Source: Terriglobia bacterium
Lineage (GTDB): Bacteria; Acidobacteriota; Terriglobia; Acidiferrales; UBA7541
Direction of reading: 5' to 3'
NCBI GenBank assembly: GCA_020072765.1
Contig: JAIQGD010000017.1
Location: 1-36,461 of the forward strand
DNA length: 36,461 nucleotides
The position numbers and the translations under genes were made by a program. Positions within the stretch are counted from its first letter, which is position 1, and the number at the start of each line of letters is the position of its first letter. A model generated the notes under the pieces. It did not search any database. It had not been told where the DNA came from and was given only the letters and a program-made list of their open reading frames with translations. Positions 24,580 through 33,156 of this stretch are shown here, one piece after another.

Positions 24580-25208
24580 GCAAAACACCGAGGAGCAAGG
24601 CCGCCGCCCGCGCAGCTACCCAGATGGTTGTCTCCGAAGCGGCGGGGCAGGGAAAGATCGCCGAGCTGGTGCGCCAGATGCTCGTGCATCTGGGCGAAGA
24701 CCCCGGCCGCGAAGGGCTGCGGCGCACGCCGGAGCGCTTCGAGAAGGCGCTTCGCTTTTTGACCAGCGGCTACCGGCAGGACCCGGACACCATTCTGAAC
24801 GGCGCCACGTTCAGCGTTTCCTACGACGAGATGGTGGTGGTGAAGGACATCGAGGTGTACAGCGTGTGCGAGCACCACATGCTGCCGTTCTTCGGCAAAT
24901 GCCACGTGGCTTACATCCCGAACAAAAGGGTGATCGGGCTGAGCAAGATCGCGCGCCTGGTCAACATGTACGCCCGGCGGCTGCAGATTCAGGAGCGGCT
25001 GACCAGCCAGATCGCACACACTCTCGAGGAAAAACTCAGCCCACAGGGCGTGGGCGTCATCATCGAGGCGCGCCACCTCTGCATGGTGATGCGCGGCGTG
25101 GAAAAGCAGAACTCCGCCGCGATGACCAGCGCCATGCTCGGCGCCTTCCGCACCAGCAAGCAGACGCGCGACGAATTCCTCTCGCTCATCCGCGGCACCC
25201 AGCCGTAA
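24576..25208 (+). CDS. folE: GTP cyclohydrolase I (type IA)
   Basis: 210 aa; starts in the four-base overlap with the preceding gene. A disordered, basic N terminus (1-22) precedes a full FolE fold: [11 protein letters not shown], zinc ligands C98 and H101 in [10 protein letters not shown] and C169 in RHLCMVMRG, the substrate loop [15 protein letters not shown], and [23 protein letters not shown]. It converts GTP to 7,8-dihydroneopterin triphosphate, the common precursor of folate, tetrahydropterins and deazaguanines. Here it is the last gene of a run with two PTPS paralogues and a glycosyltransferase, which points to a tetrahydropterin rather than only folate. No folB, folK or folP, and no queC or queE, is within view. 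Confidence 0.97.
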   Translation: MSKTPRSKAAARAATQMVVSEAAGQGKIAELVRQMLVHLGEDPGREGLRRTPERFEKALRFLTSGYRQDPDTILNGATFSVSYDEMVVVKDIEVYSVCEHHMLPFFGKCHVAYIPNKRVIGLSKIARLVNMYARRLQIQERLTSQIAHTLEEKLSPQGVGVIIEARHLCMVMRGVEKQNSAAMTSAMLGAFRTSKQTRDEFLSLIRGTQP

Positions 25209-25232
25209 CAGCCTGCGAAAAAAACACCATCA

Positions 25233-25333
25233 TGTCATTCCGAACTCCGGTCGTAGTTTGACCGGGGTGAGGAATCTGCTTTTTTCTTGAGGTTGGTGCC
25301 AAAAGCAGATCCCTCGCTCCGCTCGGGATGACA
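25233..25333. repeat. Dispersed intergenic palindrome, copy D (two arms)
   Basis: The left arm reads tgtcattccgaactcc... to gtgaggaatctgctttttt. The right arm reads aaaagcagatccctcgc...cgggatgaca, its imperfect reverse complement. It fills the gap between folE and the convergent capA-like gene. The T-run after the left arm's end (25278-25285) could add terminator character for the folE transcript. Confidence 0.8.
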
Positions 25334-25421
25334 CGAAAACGACTGTCTTAGCAAGGCACCAAGGGTCATGGCGGCGCCGCACGTGCGGCTTCCGCGGAAG
25401 TGCCGTCAGGACAGACATCGG

Positions 25422-26765
25422 TCAAGGCGCCGGGGGAGGCACGACGTACTCGTCGCCGGTGCGGCCCAGCAGCAGTTCCCGGCGATGCTTCAGCAGATCG
25501 AGCTGATTCGACAGCTCGATGAATTCCTGCTTCTGCTCGCCGGTGAGTTGCGCGCCCAATTGCGTCAGTTGATCCAGCCGCGCCTGGACGCGCGGGATCT
25601 CCCGGTCGAGGAAGACCGGATGGATGACCGGGGCCTTGGCCTCCCGGCTGCGCACCTGCAAGCGGTTGTTTTCCTCCCACAACGGCAGAATCCCCACGCC
25701 GCCCAATTCGACCTGGATCCCCGCGGGACCGTAATCCTTCTTCACGGCGGCAAATTGAATGAGCACGGAATCGCGCGGCTCGCCGGTTTTGTCCGGCATC
25801 AGGCCCTGAACATAGGTGGCCGACTGGTTCGATAGAAAATTTCCCAGCGAATAAAATATGACGGTCTTGCGATGGTCCGCTGTCAGATAGGTTTCAATGG
25901 GCTGCAGCACGTGCGGATGATGCCCAATCACGGCGCTGGCCCCGGCTTCGAGCATCTTGTGAGCCATGTCGATGTCCTCGGGCCGCGGCTCCGGAGCGTA
26001 TTCGATGCCCCAGTGAATCGAGACGAGCAGCAGATCGCATTGCGAGCGCGCCGCGCGGATCGCCTCCAGCACCGCGGCTTCGTCGCGCCCCGGCGCTCCG
26101 TTGGATTGCCCCGGATAGGGGAAGAAGGCCACGTGAGGCTCGGCGTCTTTCTTCGGATTGCTGTTGCCGTTGAGCCAGCGGGTCATGCCGAGCCACCCGA
26201 TGCGGATGCCGTTTTTCTCGAGAAGAATCGGTTTCCACGCCGCGTCGGCCGTGGCCCCGGCGCCCACGAATAGCAGCCCCTGCTCGCGCAGATGGACGAG
26301 CGTCTCGTCGAATCCGCGAAAGCTTTGGTCGAACACGTGGTTGTTCGCGAAGGACACGATTTTCACGCCGTTCGCTGGCAGGGATTGCAGCAGGGCCACG
26401 GGCGCGTCAAACTGAAACGGCTTCGAGCCGCGCGAGTGCGCCGGAGCAACGGGCGTCTCCAGGTTAACGAAACCAAAGTCCGCCCGCCGGAAAACGGGGC
26501 TGACCTCCGCGAACAGTGCGTCCCAGCCGTTCGGATCACCCGTGGATGCTGCGGCGGTCGCGGCCTGCTGGACCGCCTGGTGCGGGATGACGTCGCCGGC
26601 GGCGGCAAATGTCACCCGGCTGATCTCGCGGGGGTAGGCCGGGGGCGCGGGAGTCTTCCGCGGCCGGGCCACTCGCCAGACGATCAGCGAGACGGCCGCG
26701 AGGGCCAGCAAAGCCACAGCCGCAGCTCGAAAAACCGCCCTTTTTCTGGTGGGATCCTGGATCAT
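25422..26765 (-). CDS. Membrane-anchored CapA-family (PGA_cap) metallophosphatase-like protein
   Basis: 447 aa from the ATG at 26765; a frame reaching 27053 overlaps the divergent gene and was trimmed. N-terminal basic stretch and one transmembrane helix (about 12-32), so the body is extracytoplasmic. The PGA_cap domain has TFAAAGDVIPH with D58, FGFVNLETPVA, SFANNHVFD, SIHWGIEY, GASAVIGHHPHVLQ and FYSLGNFLSNQ. These form the metal-site motifs of this metallophosphoesterase-like family. A C-terminal coiled tail (about 395-435) is rich in Gln/Leu/Glu. CapA takes part in poly-gamma-glutamate capsule synthesis in Bacillus, but no capB/capC genes are present, so the role is probably another envelope polymer or phosphatase function. 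A 23-base inverted repeat lies 13 bases before its ATG. Confidence 0.88.
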   Translation of the reverse strand: MIQDPTRKRAVFRAAAVALLALAAVSLIVWRVARPRKTPAPPAYPREISRVTFAAAGDVIPHQAVQQAATAAASTGDPNGWDALFAEVSPVFRRADFGFVNLETPVAPAHSRGSKPFQFDAPVALLQSLPANGVKIVSFANNHVFDQSFRGFDETLVHLREQGLLFVGAGATADAAWKPILLEKNGIRIGWLGMTRWLNGNSNPKKDAEPHVAFFPYPGQSNGAPGRDEAAVLEAIRAARSQCDLLLVSIHWGIEYAPEPRPEDIDMAHKMLEAGASAVIGHHPHVLQPIETYLTADHRKTVIFYSLGNFLSNQSATYVQGLMPDKTGEPRDSVLIQFAAVKKDYGPAGIQVELGGVGILPLWEENNRLQVRSREAKAPVIHPVFLDREIPRVQARLDQLTQLGAQLTGEQKQEFIELSNQLDLLKHRRELLLGRTGDEYVVPPPAP

Positions 26766-26777
26766 GCGTCCGATCGC

Positions 26778-26800
26778 GCGCAAAATGTGCCATTTTGCGC
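26778..26800. promoter_or_regulatory. 23-base perfect inverted repeat, operator-like
   Basis: Arms gcgcaaaatg (26778-26787) and cattttgcgc (26791-26800) around a three-base centre. A partial extra half-site (acaatgtgcc) follows. It sits in the predicted capA leader between a minus-strand TATACT (-10 at 26826-26821) and the ATG at 26765, so it could be a repressor site or an RNA hairpin controlling ribosome access. Confidence 0.55.
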
Positions 26801-26911
26801 CACAATGTGCCCCCGTAACGAGTATATACGGAACACGATTGGCACCATCTGCCGGATCGCGCCGGCGTTCCCTGGCGAGCACGGAGCGCGCCCTATTCAG
26901 CAGCGTGTTGC

Positions 26912-26940
26912 TTGGTGGTGCTGCGGGCGCGGGATACAAT
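26912..26940 (+). promoter_or_regulatory. Candidate promoter for the DUF885 gene
   Basis: TTGGTG (26912-26917), a 17-base spacer and TACAAT (26935-26940). It would give a leader of about 36 bases before the ATG at 26983, which has gaggtg just upstream. Confidence 0.45.
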
Positions 26941-26982
26941 GGCGCACACGTTAGCGCAGCATCATCTGACAGCGAGGTGAAC

Positions 26983-28761
26983 ATGCGTGCAGTGATCCGA
27001 GTACTCGTCGGTGTGGCCCTGGCCGGTAGCGTCGCGCTCGGCGCGGCGGGCATTGCGCGCGCGGGTGCGGTGGCGGCGCAGGATCCCCACGCGGCATGGC
27101 AGGCGCTGGCCGACGCCTATTTCGACGAGGTCTATTTCAAGTTCAGCCCGACGCAGGGAACTAGCGTCGGCTTCCACCAATATGACCGCCTGTTGGAGGA
27201 CTATTCGCGCGCGGGCGTCGATCGCCAGGTCGCCGCGTTGCACGCGTTCGAAAAGCGCGTCGAGAGCTTTGATCCCGCGGGCCTGAGTGAAACGGAGGCC
27301 GCCGACCGGCAAATGGTGTTATCGAACATTCGCGGCACGCTGCTGGAACTCGAGACCATTCGCCCCTGGGAAAAGGATCCGGACACCTATTCAAGCGGCG
27401 TCACGGTTTCCGCCTATGCCATCATGAGTCGCGAGTTCGCCCCCGCCGCCGACCGGCTGCGTTCGGTGATTGCCCGCGAGCAGCGGATGCCCGCCGTGTT
27501 TGCCGCGGCGCGCGCGAACCTGAAGAATTCTCCGCGCATTTACACCGAGATCGCCATCGAGCAGCTTCCCGGCGATATCGATTTCTTCCGGAACAGTCTG
27601 CCGCAGGCGTTTGCCGGCGTGAAAGACGCGGCCATCCAGGCGGAGTTTCAGAAGTCCAATGCCGCCGTGATTGCGGCGCTGGTAAGTTATGGGGAATGGC
27701 TGAAGTCCGACTTGTTGCCGCGCTCGCACGGCGATTTTCGGATCGGCGCGGAGACATTCTCAAAAAAGCTGCTCTACGACGAAATGGTGGATATTCCGCT
27801 CGACCGCCTGCTGGAAATCGCCCGCGCCGACATGCGCAAGAACCAGGGCGATTATGCGCGGATTGCCCGGGAAATCGAGCCGGGGAAGGAGCCACGGCAA
27901 GTGCTGGCTGAAATCGCGGCGGATCATCCCGCCCCCGAGCGCCTGCTGCAGACCTTCCGCGATACGCTGGACGGGCTGGTCTCGTTCATCCGCGAACACC
28001 ACATCGTGACCATCCCCTCCGATGTCCGGCCCATCGTGCAGGACACGCCGCCGTTCGAGCGCGCCACGACGTTCGCGTCGATGAATTCGCCCGGGCCGTT
28101 CGAGCAGGTCGCCAAGGAAGCCTACTTCAATGCGACCGTGCCCGATGCGAAGGATTCGCCGCAAAAGTCCGAAGGCCTGATGGCCCAGTTCAATTATCAG
28201 ACCATCATCGCTACCGCGGTCCACGAAACCTACCCCGGCCACTATCTCCAGTTCTTGTGGCTTCCCGCCGCGCCGTCCAAGGTCCGCAAGCTTCTGGGCG
28301 CGTACACGAGCGTGGAGGGCTGGGCGCACTACTGCGAGCAGATGATGCTGGATGAGGGCTACGGCCAGCCGGGAGCGGGTTCGACGGACGTGCGCCGTGC
28401 CAAGCTGCTGCGGCTCGGGCAACTTCAGGAGGCCCTGCTGCGCGACGCGCGATTCATCGTGGGCATCGAAATGCATCGCGGGCGCATGACCTTTGATCAG
28501 GCCGTGGCGTTCTTCGCTCGGGAGGGTTACCAGACCCGCGAAATCGGGCTGGTGGAGACCAAGCGGGGAACATCCGACCCGACCTATCTCTACTACACGC
28601 TGGGGAAACTGGAGATTCTGAAGCTTCGCGCCGATGCGCAAAAGAAGGAAGGCGCAGGCTTCTCGCTGCAGAAATTCCACGATGATCTGCTGCGCCAAGG
28701 ATCTCCGCCGCTCAAGATCGCGCGCAAGGCCCTGCTGGGGGACGATTCGCCGGTGCTGTAG
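26983..28761 (+). CDS. Secreted DUF885-family metallopeptidase-like protein
   Basis: 592 aa from the ATG at 26983 (gaggtg upstream); the frame from 26749 overlaps the capA-like gene and was trimmed. Signal peptide 1-33 (RVLVGVALAGSVALGAAGIARA). The helical body carries the family's HExxxGH motif, H414-ETYPGH420, in the stretch VHETYPGHYLQFL. A second conserved block, EGWAHYCEQMMLDEGY, resembles the downstream glutamate ligand of M32/M3-like gluzincins, and IVGIEMHRGRMTFDQAVAFF follows. It is therefore probably a zinc-dependent exopeptidase acting outside the cytoplasm, although the family has few characterised members. It is divergent from the capA-like gene and has no operon partner. Confidence 0.9.
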   Translation: MRAVIRVLVGVALAGSVALGAAGIARAGAVAAQDPHAAWQALADAYFDEVYFKFSPTQGTSVGFHQYDRLLEDYSRAGVDRQVAALHAFEKRVESFDPAGLSETEAADRQMVLSNIRGTLLELETIRPWEKDPDTYSSGVTVSAYAIMSREFAPAADRLRSVIAREQRMPAVFAAARANLKNSPRIYTEIAIEQLPGDIDFFRNSLPQAFAGVKDAAIQAEFQKSNAAVIAALVSYGEWLKSDLLPRSHGDFRIGAETFSKKLLYDEMVDIPLDRLLEIARADMRKNQGDYARIAREIEPGKEPRQVLAEIAADHPAPERLLQTFRDTLDGLVSFIREHHIVTIPSDVRPIVQDTPPFERATTFASMNSPGPFEQVAKEAYFNATVPDAKDSPQKSEGLMAQFNYQTIIATAVHETYPGHYLQFLWLPAAPSKVRKLLGAYTSVEGWAHYCEQMMLDEGYGQPGAGSTDVRRAKLLRLGQLQEALLRDARFIVGIEMHRGRMTFDQAVAFFAREGYQTREIGLVETKRGTSDPTYLYYTLGKLEILKLRADAQKKEGAGFSLQKFHDDLLRQGSPPLKIARKALLGDDSPVL

Positions 28762-28966
28762 AGTCAACCCATGTTCCTCACGACAATCGTGAACCGGCTG
28801 ATGCATGATGGAGGCAGCGGCCAAGAATCGCAGGAGATGCGTCGCCACAGCGGAGCGGGCACGGCGTGCCGTGCCCCTACGGGTCGAGGAGAAGGCGGCA
28901 GGGTATGGCTGAACGTTGGCCGGCAGGGGAGTCTCGGGCGGGGCCGCGTGGCGGCGAAAATACTTT
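28762..28966. repeat. Intergenic region with a perfect hairpin
   Basis: No convincing gene. ggcacggc (28858-28865) and gccgtgcc (28868-28875) form a perfect hairpin with a two-base centre, preceded by a GC-rich block. It resembles the short palindromes in the other gaps of this window. The rpsO promoter begins just after. Confidence 0.55.
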
Positions 28967-28967
28967 T

Positions 28968-28996
28968 TTGCACCTACCGGACGTGTGTGCTAGCAT
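28968..28996 (+). promoter_or_regulatory. Promoter of rpsO-pnp
   Basis: TTGCAC (28968-28973, four of six to the -35 consensus and preceded by a T-run), a 17-base spacer and TAGCAT (28991-28996) with the extended TGc in front. Transcription would start near 29003, leaving a leader of about 60 bases. Among the clearest promoters in the window. Confidence 0.65.
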
Positions 28997-29064
28997 TTTA
29001 GAGTCGAAGAAGAGGGTTAACAAGCTAAGCAGGGCCACGACGTTTCAGAGGAAGGGGTGAGTTG

Positions 29065-29322
29065 ATGGAAGCGAAGGCCGGTGTAATCGAGCAGTTCCGA
29101 ACGCACCTGAAGGACACGGGGTCGCCGGAAGTGCAGATTGCGTTGTTGAGCGAGCGCATCAACTATCTGACCTCCCACCTCCAGTCGCACGTCAAGGATC
29201 ATGCCTCGCGGCGCGGATTGATCATGATGGTCAACAAGCGCCGGCGGCTGCTGGATTATCTGAATCGCCGCGAGCCGGATCGGTATCGCGAGATTGTGCA
29301 ACGACTCAATTTGCGCAAGTAG
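29065..29322 (+). CDS. rpsO: 30S ribosomal protein S15
   Basis: 85 aa; the ATG at 29065 is preceded by gaggaagggg. The in-frame TTG directly before it (29062) would add one residue and is less likely. The four-helix S15 fold is complete: [41 protein letters not shown] and [31 protein letters not shown]15 binds the three-way junction of 16S rRNA helices 20-22 early in small-subunit assembly. In several bacteria it represses its own translation by binding its mRNA leader, so the leader of about 60 bases here is a candidate site. The gene pair with pnp downstream is the standard bacterial arrangement. Confidence 0.98.
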   Translation: MEAKAGVIEQFRTHLKDTGSPEVQIALLSERINYLTSHLQSHVKDHASRRGLIMMVNKRRRLLDYLNRREPDRYREIVQRLNLRK

Positions 29323-29336
29323 CGCGGATTTCCTGG

Positions 29337-29358
29337 GCGGCCGCTCCGGCCGCGTTTT
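29337..29358 (+). terminator. Intrinsic terminator-like hairpin after rpsO
   Basis: A seven-pair GC stem (gcggccg/cggccgc, three-base loop) followed by gtttt. It begins 15 bases after the rpsO stop. The T-run is short, so it probably attenuates rather than fully stops transcription into pnp. Confidence 0.6.
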
Positions 29359-29378
29359 CCTCCACCGCACAAACGGGA

Positions 29379-29394
29379 GCTGCCCGCGGGCAGC
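29379..29394. repeat. Perfect 16-base palindrome in the rpsO-pnp gap
   Basis: gctgcccgcgggcagc is fully self-complementary. It lies between the rpsO terminator-like hairpin and the pnp leader hairpins. Confidence 0.5.
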
Positions 29395-29483
29395 CAGGTC
29401 ATCACGGCTGGTCTGCGCGAGTGTGTCCGCGCGCTAATTTCCTGCCTCCTCTGCCGCTCTTCCTTCCTCTTCGATGGAACTTC

Positions 29484-29529
29484 CGAGAGAACTCTCTCGC
29501 ATTTGACGGTTGTTCCCGGTGAACCGGGA
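29484..29529 (+). promoter_or_regulatory. Two stem-loops just upstream of the pnp ribosome site
   Basis: Stem 1 is cgagaga (29484-29490) with tctctcg (29493-29499). Stem 2 is tcccggt (29514-29520) with accggga (29523-29529), ending one base before the Shine-Dalgarno agaagga (29531-29537). In E. coli the pnp leader is a structured RNA cut by RNase III and used by PNPase for autoregulation. These hairpins are placed for a similar role (inference). Confidence 0.45.
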
Positions 29530-29546
29530 CAGAAGGATGTGACAGG

Positions 29547-31670
29547 ATGTTTGAACAAGTGAGTTTGGAAGTAGGCGGACGCAAGCTGACACTGGAAACC
29601 GGGAAGATGGCGCGCCAGGCGCACGGCGCCGTGGTGGCGCGTTACGGCGACACCCTGGTGCTGGCCACGGCCTGCATGGATAGCAAGGCTACCGACAAAG
29701 ACTTTCTCCCCCTCACGGTGGATTACCGCGAGTACACCTATTCGGCCGGAAAGATTCCCGGCGGGTTCTTCAAGCGCGAAGGGCGTCCCTCGGAGCGCGA
29801 GATTCTGACTTCGCGCCTGATCGACCGGCCGCTGCGCCCGCTGTTCCCGGAGGGCTGGTCCACGGAAACGCAGATTGTGGCCATGGTGCTTTCGGCGGAC
29901 AGCGAAAACGATCCCGACGTGATCGGGCTGACGGCGTCGTCGGCCGCGCTGTACATCTCCAAGATTCCCTTCGCCGATCCGATCGCCTGCGTGCGCGTCG
30001 GGCTGCTGGACGGGAAGCTGGTCGTGAATCCAACCGTCGCCGAGCAGAAGACGAGCCTGCTGAACATCATCGTGGCGGGTTCCGAGGAAGCCATCGTGAT
30101 GGTGGAATCCGGCGCGCAGGAGGTTTCCGAGGACACCGTGGCTGATGCGCTGGAATTCGGCCACGCCGAAGTCCGCAAGATCGTCGCCTCGATTCGCGAG
30201 CTGGGCCGCCGCGTCAACCAGCCGAAGCTGGCGGCCACGCCCCCCGCGTTCGATGAAGCTCTGTACCAGCAGATCAGCCAGCAGTTCGGCGAGCGGCTGC
30301 GCGACGCGCTCGACACGGCCAAGCACCCCAAGAGCGAAAGCTACGGCCTGGTGGACGTCGTCAAGAAGGAAATCCTCGCCACCATCCCCGAGGAGGACGA
30401 AGAGAAGCGCAAGCTGGCCTACCGCGCCTTCGAGCGCCTGCGCGAGCGCATCTTCCGCGACGACATGCTGATCCGCCGCCGGCGTCCCGATGCCCGCGCC
30501 TTCGATCAGATTCGCCAGATCACCTGCGAGGTGAGCATGCTGCCGCGCGTCCACGGCTCGGCCCTGTTCACGCGCGGCGAGACGCAGGCCCTGGCCAGCG
30601 CCACGCTGGGCACCAAGGAAGACATGCAGCGCCTCGACCTGCTGTTCGAGCAGGACACGTTCAAGCGCTTCATGCTGCACTACAATTTCCCGCCCTTCTC
30701 GGTCGGCGAAGTGAAATTCCTGCGCGGCCCGGGGCGCCGCGAGATCGGCCACGGAGCGCTGGCCGAGCGGGCGCTCGCCAATCTCCTCCCCTCGAAAGAC
30801 GACTTCCCGTACGCCGTGCGCGTGGTTTCCGACATTCTGGAATCCAACGGCTCTTCGTCCATGGCCACGGTGTGCGGCGGCTCGCTGGCGCTGATGGATG
30901 CGGGCGTGCCGCTGAAATCGCCGTGCGCGGGCATCGCCATGGGGCTGGTCGTCGAAGGCGATAAGTACGCCATCCTCACCGACATCGCCGGCGCCGAAGA
31001 CCACTACGGCGACATGGACTTCAAGGTGGCCGGCACGCGCCAGGGCATCACGGCGCTGCAGATGGACATCAAGGTGAGCGGCGTTAGCATCGCCATGATG
31101 CGCGAGGCTCTGGCGCAGGCCCGCAAGGCCCGCCTGCAGATTCTCGACAACATGGATCAGACGCTGGCGGCCCACCGTTCCGAGATGTCCGTCTATGCGC
31201 CGCGGCTGCACATGCTCACGATTCCCACGGACAAGATCCGCGACCTGATCGGTCCGGGCGGAAAGAAGATCCGGGGCATCATCGAGGCCACCGGCGTGAA
31301 GATCGACGTGATGGACGACGGCAAGGTGCACGTCTTCGCCGGCGACGGCAAGTCCGCCGAAGCCGCGCTGAAGATGATCCGCGACGTCACCGCCACGGCC
31401 GAGATCGGCAAGACCTATCTCGGCACGGTGGTGCGCATCGCGGAGTTCGGCGCGTTCGTCGAGATTTTCCCCGGAACGGACGGCCTGCTGCACATCAGCG
31501 AAATCGCCGAGCAGCGCATCCGCGCGGTTCGCGACGAGCTCAAGGAAGGCGATCAGGTCCTCGTGAAGGTGCTGGCCATCGAGGGCAATAAGGTTCGCCT
31601 CAGCCGCAAGGCCGTGCTGCGCGATCAGCGCGGGGCGCAACCCAAGAGCGAAGCCGAAGCCGCCGGATAA
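29547..31670 (+). CDS. pnp: Polyribonucleotide nucleotidyltransferase (PNPase)
   Basis: 707 aa; agaagga (29531-29537) is nine bases from the ATG. Domain order is complete: first RNase PH domain (about 10-140, YREYTYSAGKIPGGFFKREGRPSERE), helical linker, second RNase PH domain (about 310-540) with the ESNGSSSMATVCGGSLALMDAG active-site and phosphate segment near 432-455, KH domain (about 555-613, with IRDLIGPGGKKIRGI), and S1 domain (about 620-690, GTVVRIAEFGAFVEIFPGTDGLLHIS). The trimer degrades RNA from the 3' end using phosphate and can add tails in reverse. Length is normal. It follows rpsO, as in most bacteria. A strong intrinsic terminator follows its stop codon. Confidence 0.98.
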   Translation: MFEQVSLEVGGRKLTLETGKMARQAHGAVVARYGDTLVLATACMDSKATDKDFLPLTVDYREYTYSAGKIPGGFFKREGRPSEREILTSRLIDRPLRPLFPEGWSTETQIVAMVLSADSENDPDVIGLTASSAALYISKIPFADPIACVRVGLLDGKLVVNPTVAEQKTSLLNIIVAGSEEAIVMVESGAQEVSEDTVADALEFGHAEVRKIVASIRELGRRVNQPKLAATPPAFDEALYQQISQQFGERLRDALDTAKHPKSESYGLVDVVKKEILATIPEEDEEKRKLAYRAFERLRERIFRDDMLIRRRRPDARAFDQIRQITCEVSMLPRVHGSALFTRGETQALASATLGTKEDMQRLDLLFEQDTFKRFMLHYNFPPFSVGEVKFLRGPGRREIGHGALAERALANLLPSKDDFPYAVRVVSDILESNGSSSMATVCGGSLALMDAGVPLKSPCAGIAMGLVVEGDKYAILTDIAGAEDHYGDMDFKVAGTRQGITALQMDIKVSGVSIAMMREALAQARKARLQILDNMDQTLAAHRSEMSVYAPRLHMLTIPTDKIRDLIGPGGKKIRGIIEATGVKIDVMDDGKVHVFAGDGKSAEAALKMIRDVTATAEIGKTYLGTVVRIAEFGAFVEIFPGTDGLLHISEIAEQRIRAVRDELKEGDQVLVKVLAIEGNKVRLSRKAVLRDQRGAQPKSEAEAAG

Positions 31671-31744
31671 ACCGGCAGCGTCACCAGCCGAGGCCGGGGC
31701 GCAACTAGCGCTCTCGTCCGGGTGGCGCCATTCCAAACTGGGTG

Positions 31745-31780
31745 ACGGGAGGCACGCAAGTGCCTCCCGTTTTCTTTTTT
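31745..31780 (+). terminator. Strong intrinsic terminator of the rpsO-pnp operon
   Basis: An 11-base-pair perfect stem (acgggaggcac/gtgcctcccgt, 31745-31755 and 31760-31770) closed by a GCAA tetraloop and followed by tttctttttt. Confidence 0.95.
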
Positions 31781-31818
31781 CAGCCTGAAATGCGGAGTGG
31801 ATGCGGTGCGGCAGCGGT

Positions 31819-31841
31819 AAAAAGCGGCGGCAAGCCGCCGC
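31819..31841 (-). terminator. Intrinsic terminator of the murQ-murA operon
   Basis: Read on the minus strand, gcggcgg and ccgccgc pair around cttg, followed at once by a run of five Ts (31823-31819). It lies 30 bases after the murA stop codon and faces the pnp terminator. The gcggcggc/gccgccgc hairpin also resembles the other intergenic palindromes. Confidence 0.75.
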
Positions 31842-31870
31842 ACTCCAAAGGGCTGTCGTTCGCGGCGAGG

Positions 31871-33142
<1,272 letters not shown>

Positions 33143-33156
33143 TTCGCGTTCCCCTC

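Noticed and set aside
23687-25208. Reading the PTPS/folE genes as a queuosine (preQ0) operon
   Set aside because: No queE, queC or queF is present, and both PTPS copies have the longer eukaryote-like form. It cannot be excluded without the rest of the genome.
26766-27053. N-terminal extension of the CapA-family protein
   Set aside because: Runs through the intergenic promoter region and the signal-peptide codons of the divergent DUF885 gene. The ATG at 26765 gives a proper anchor.
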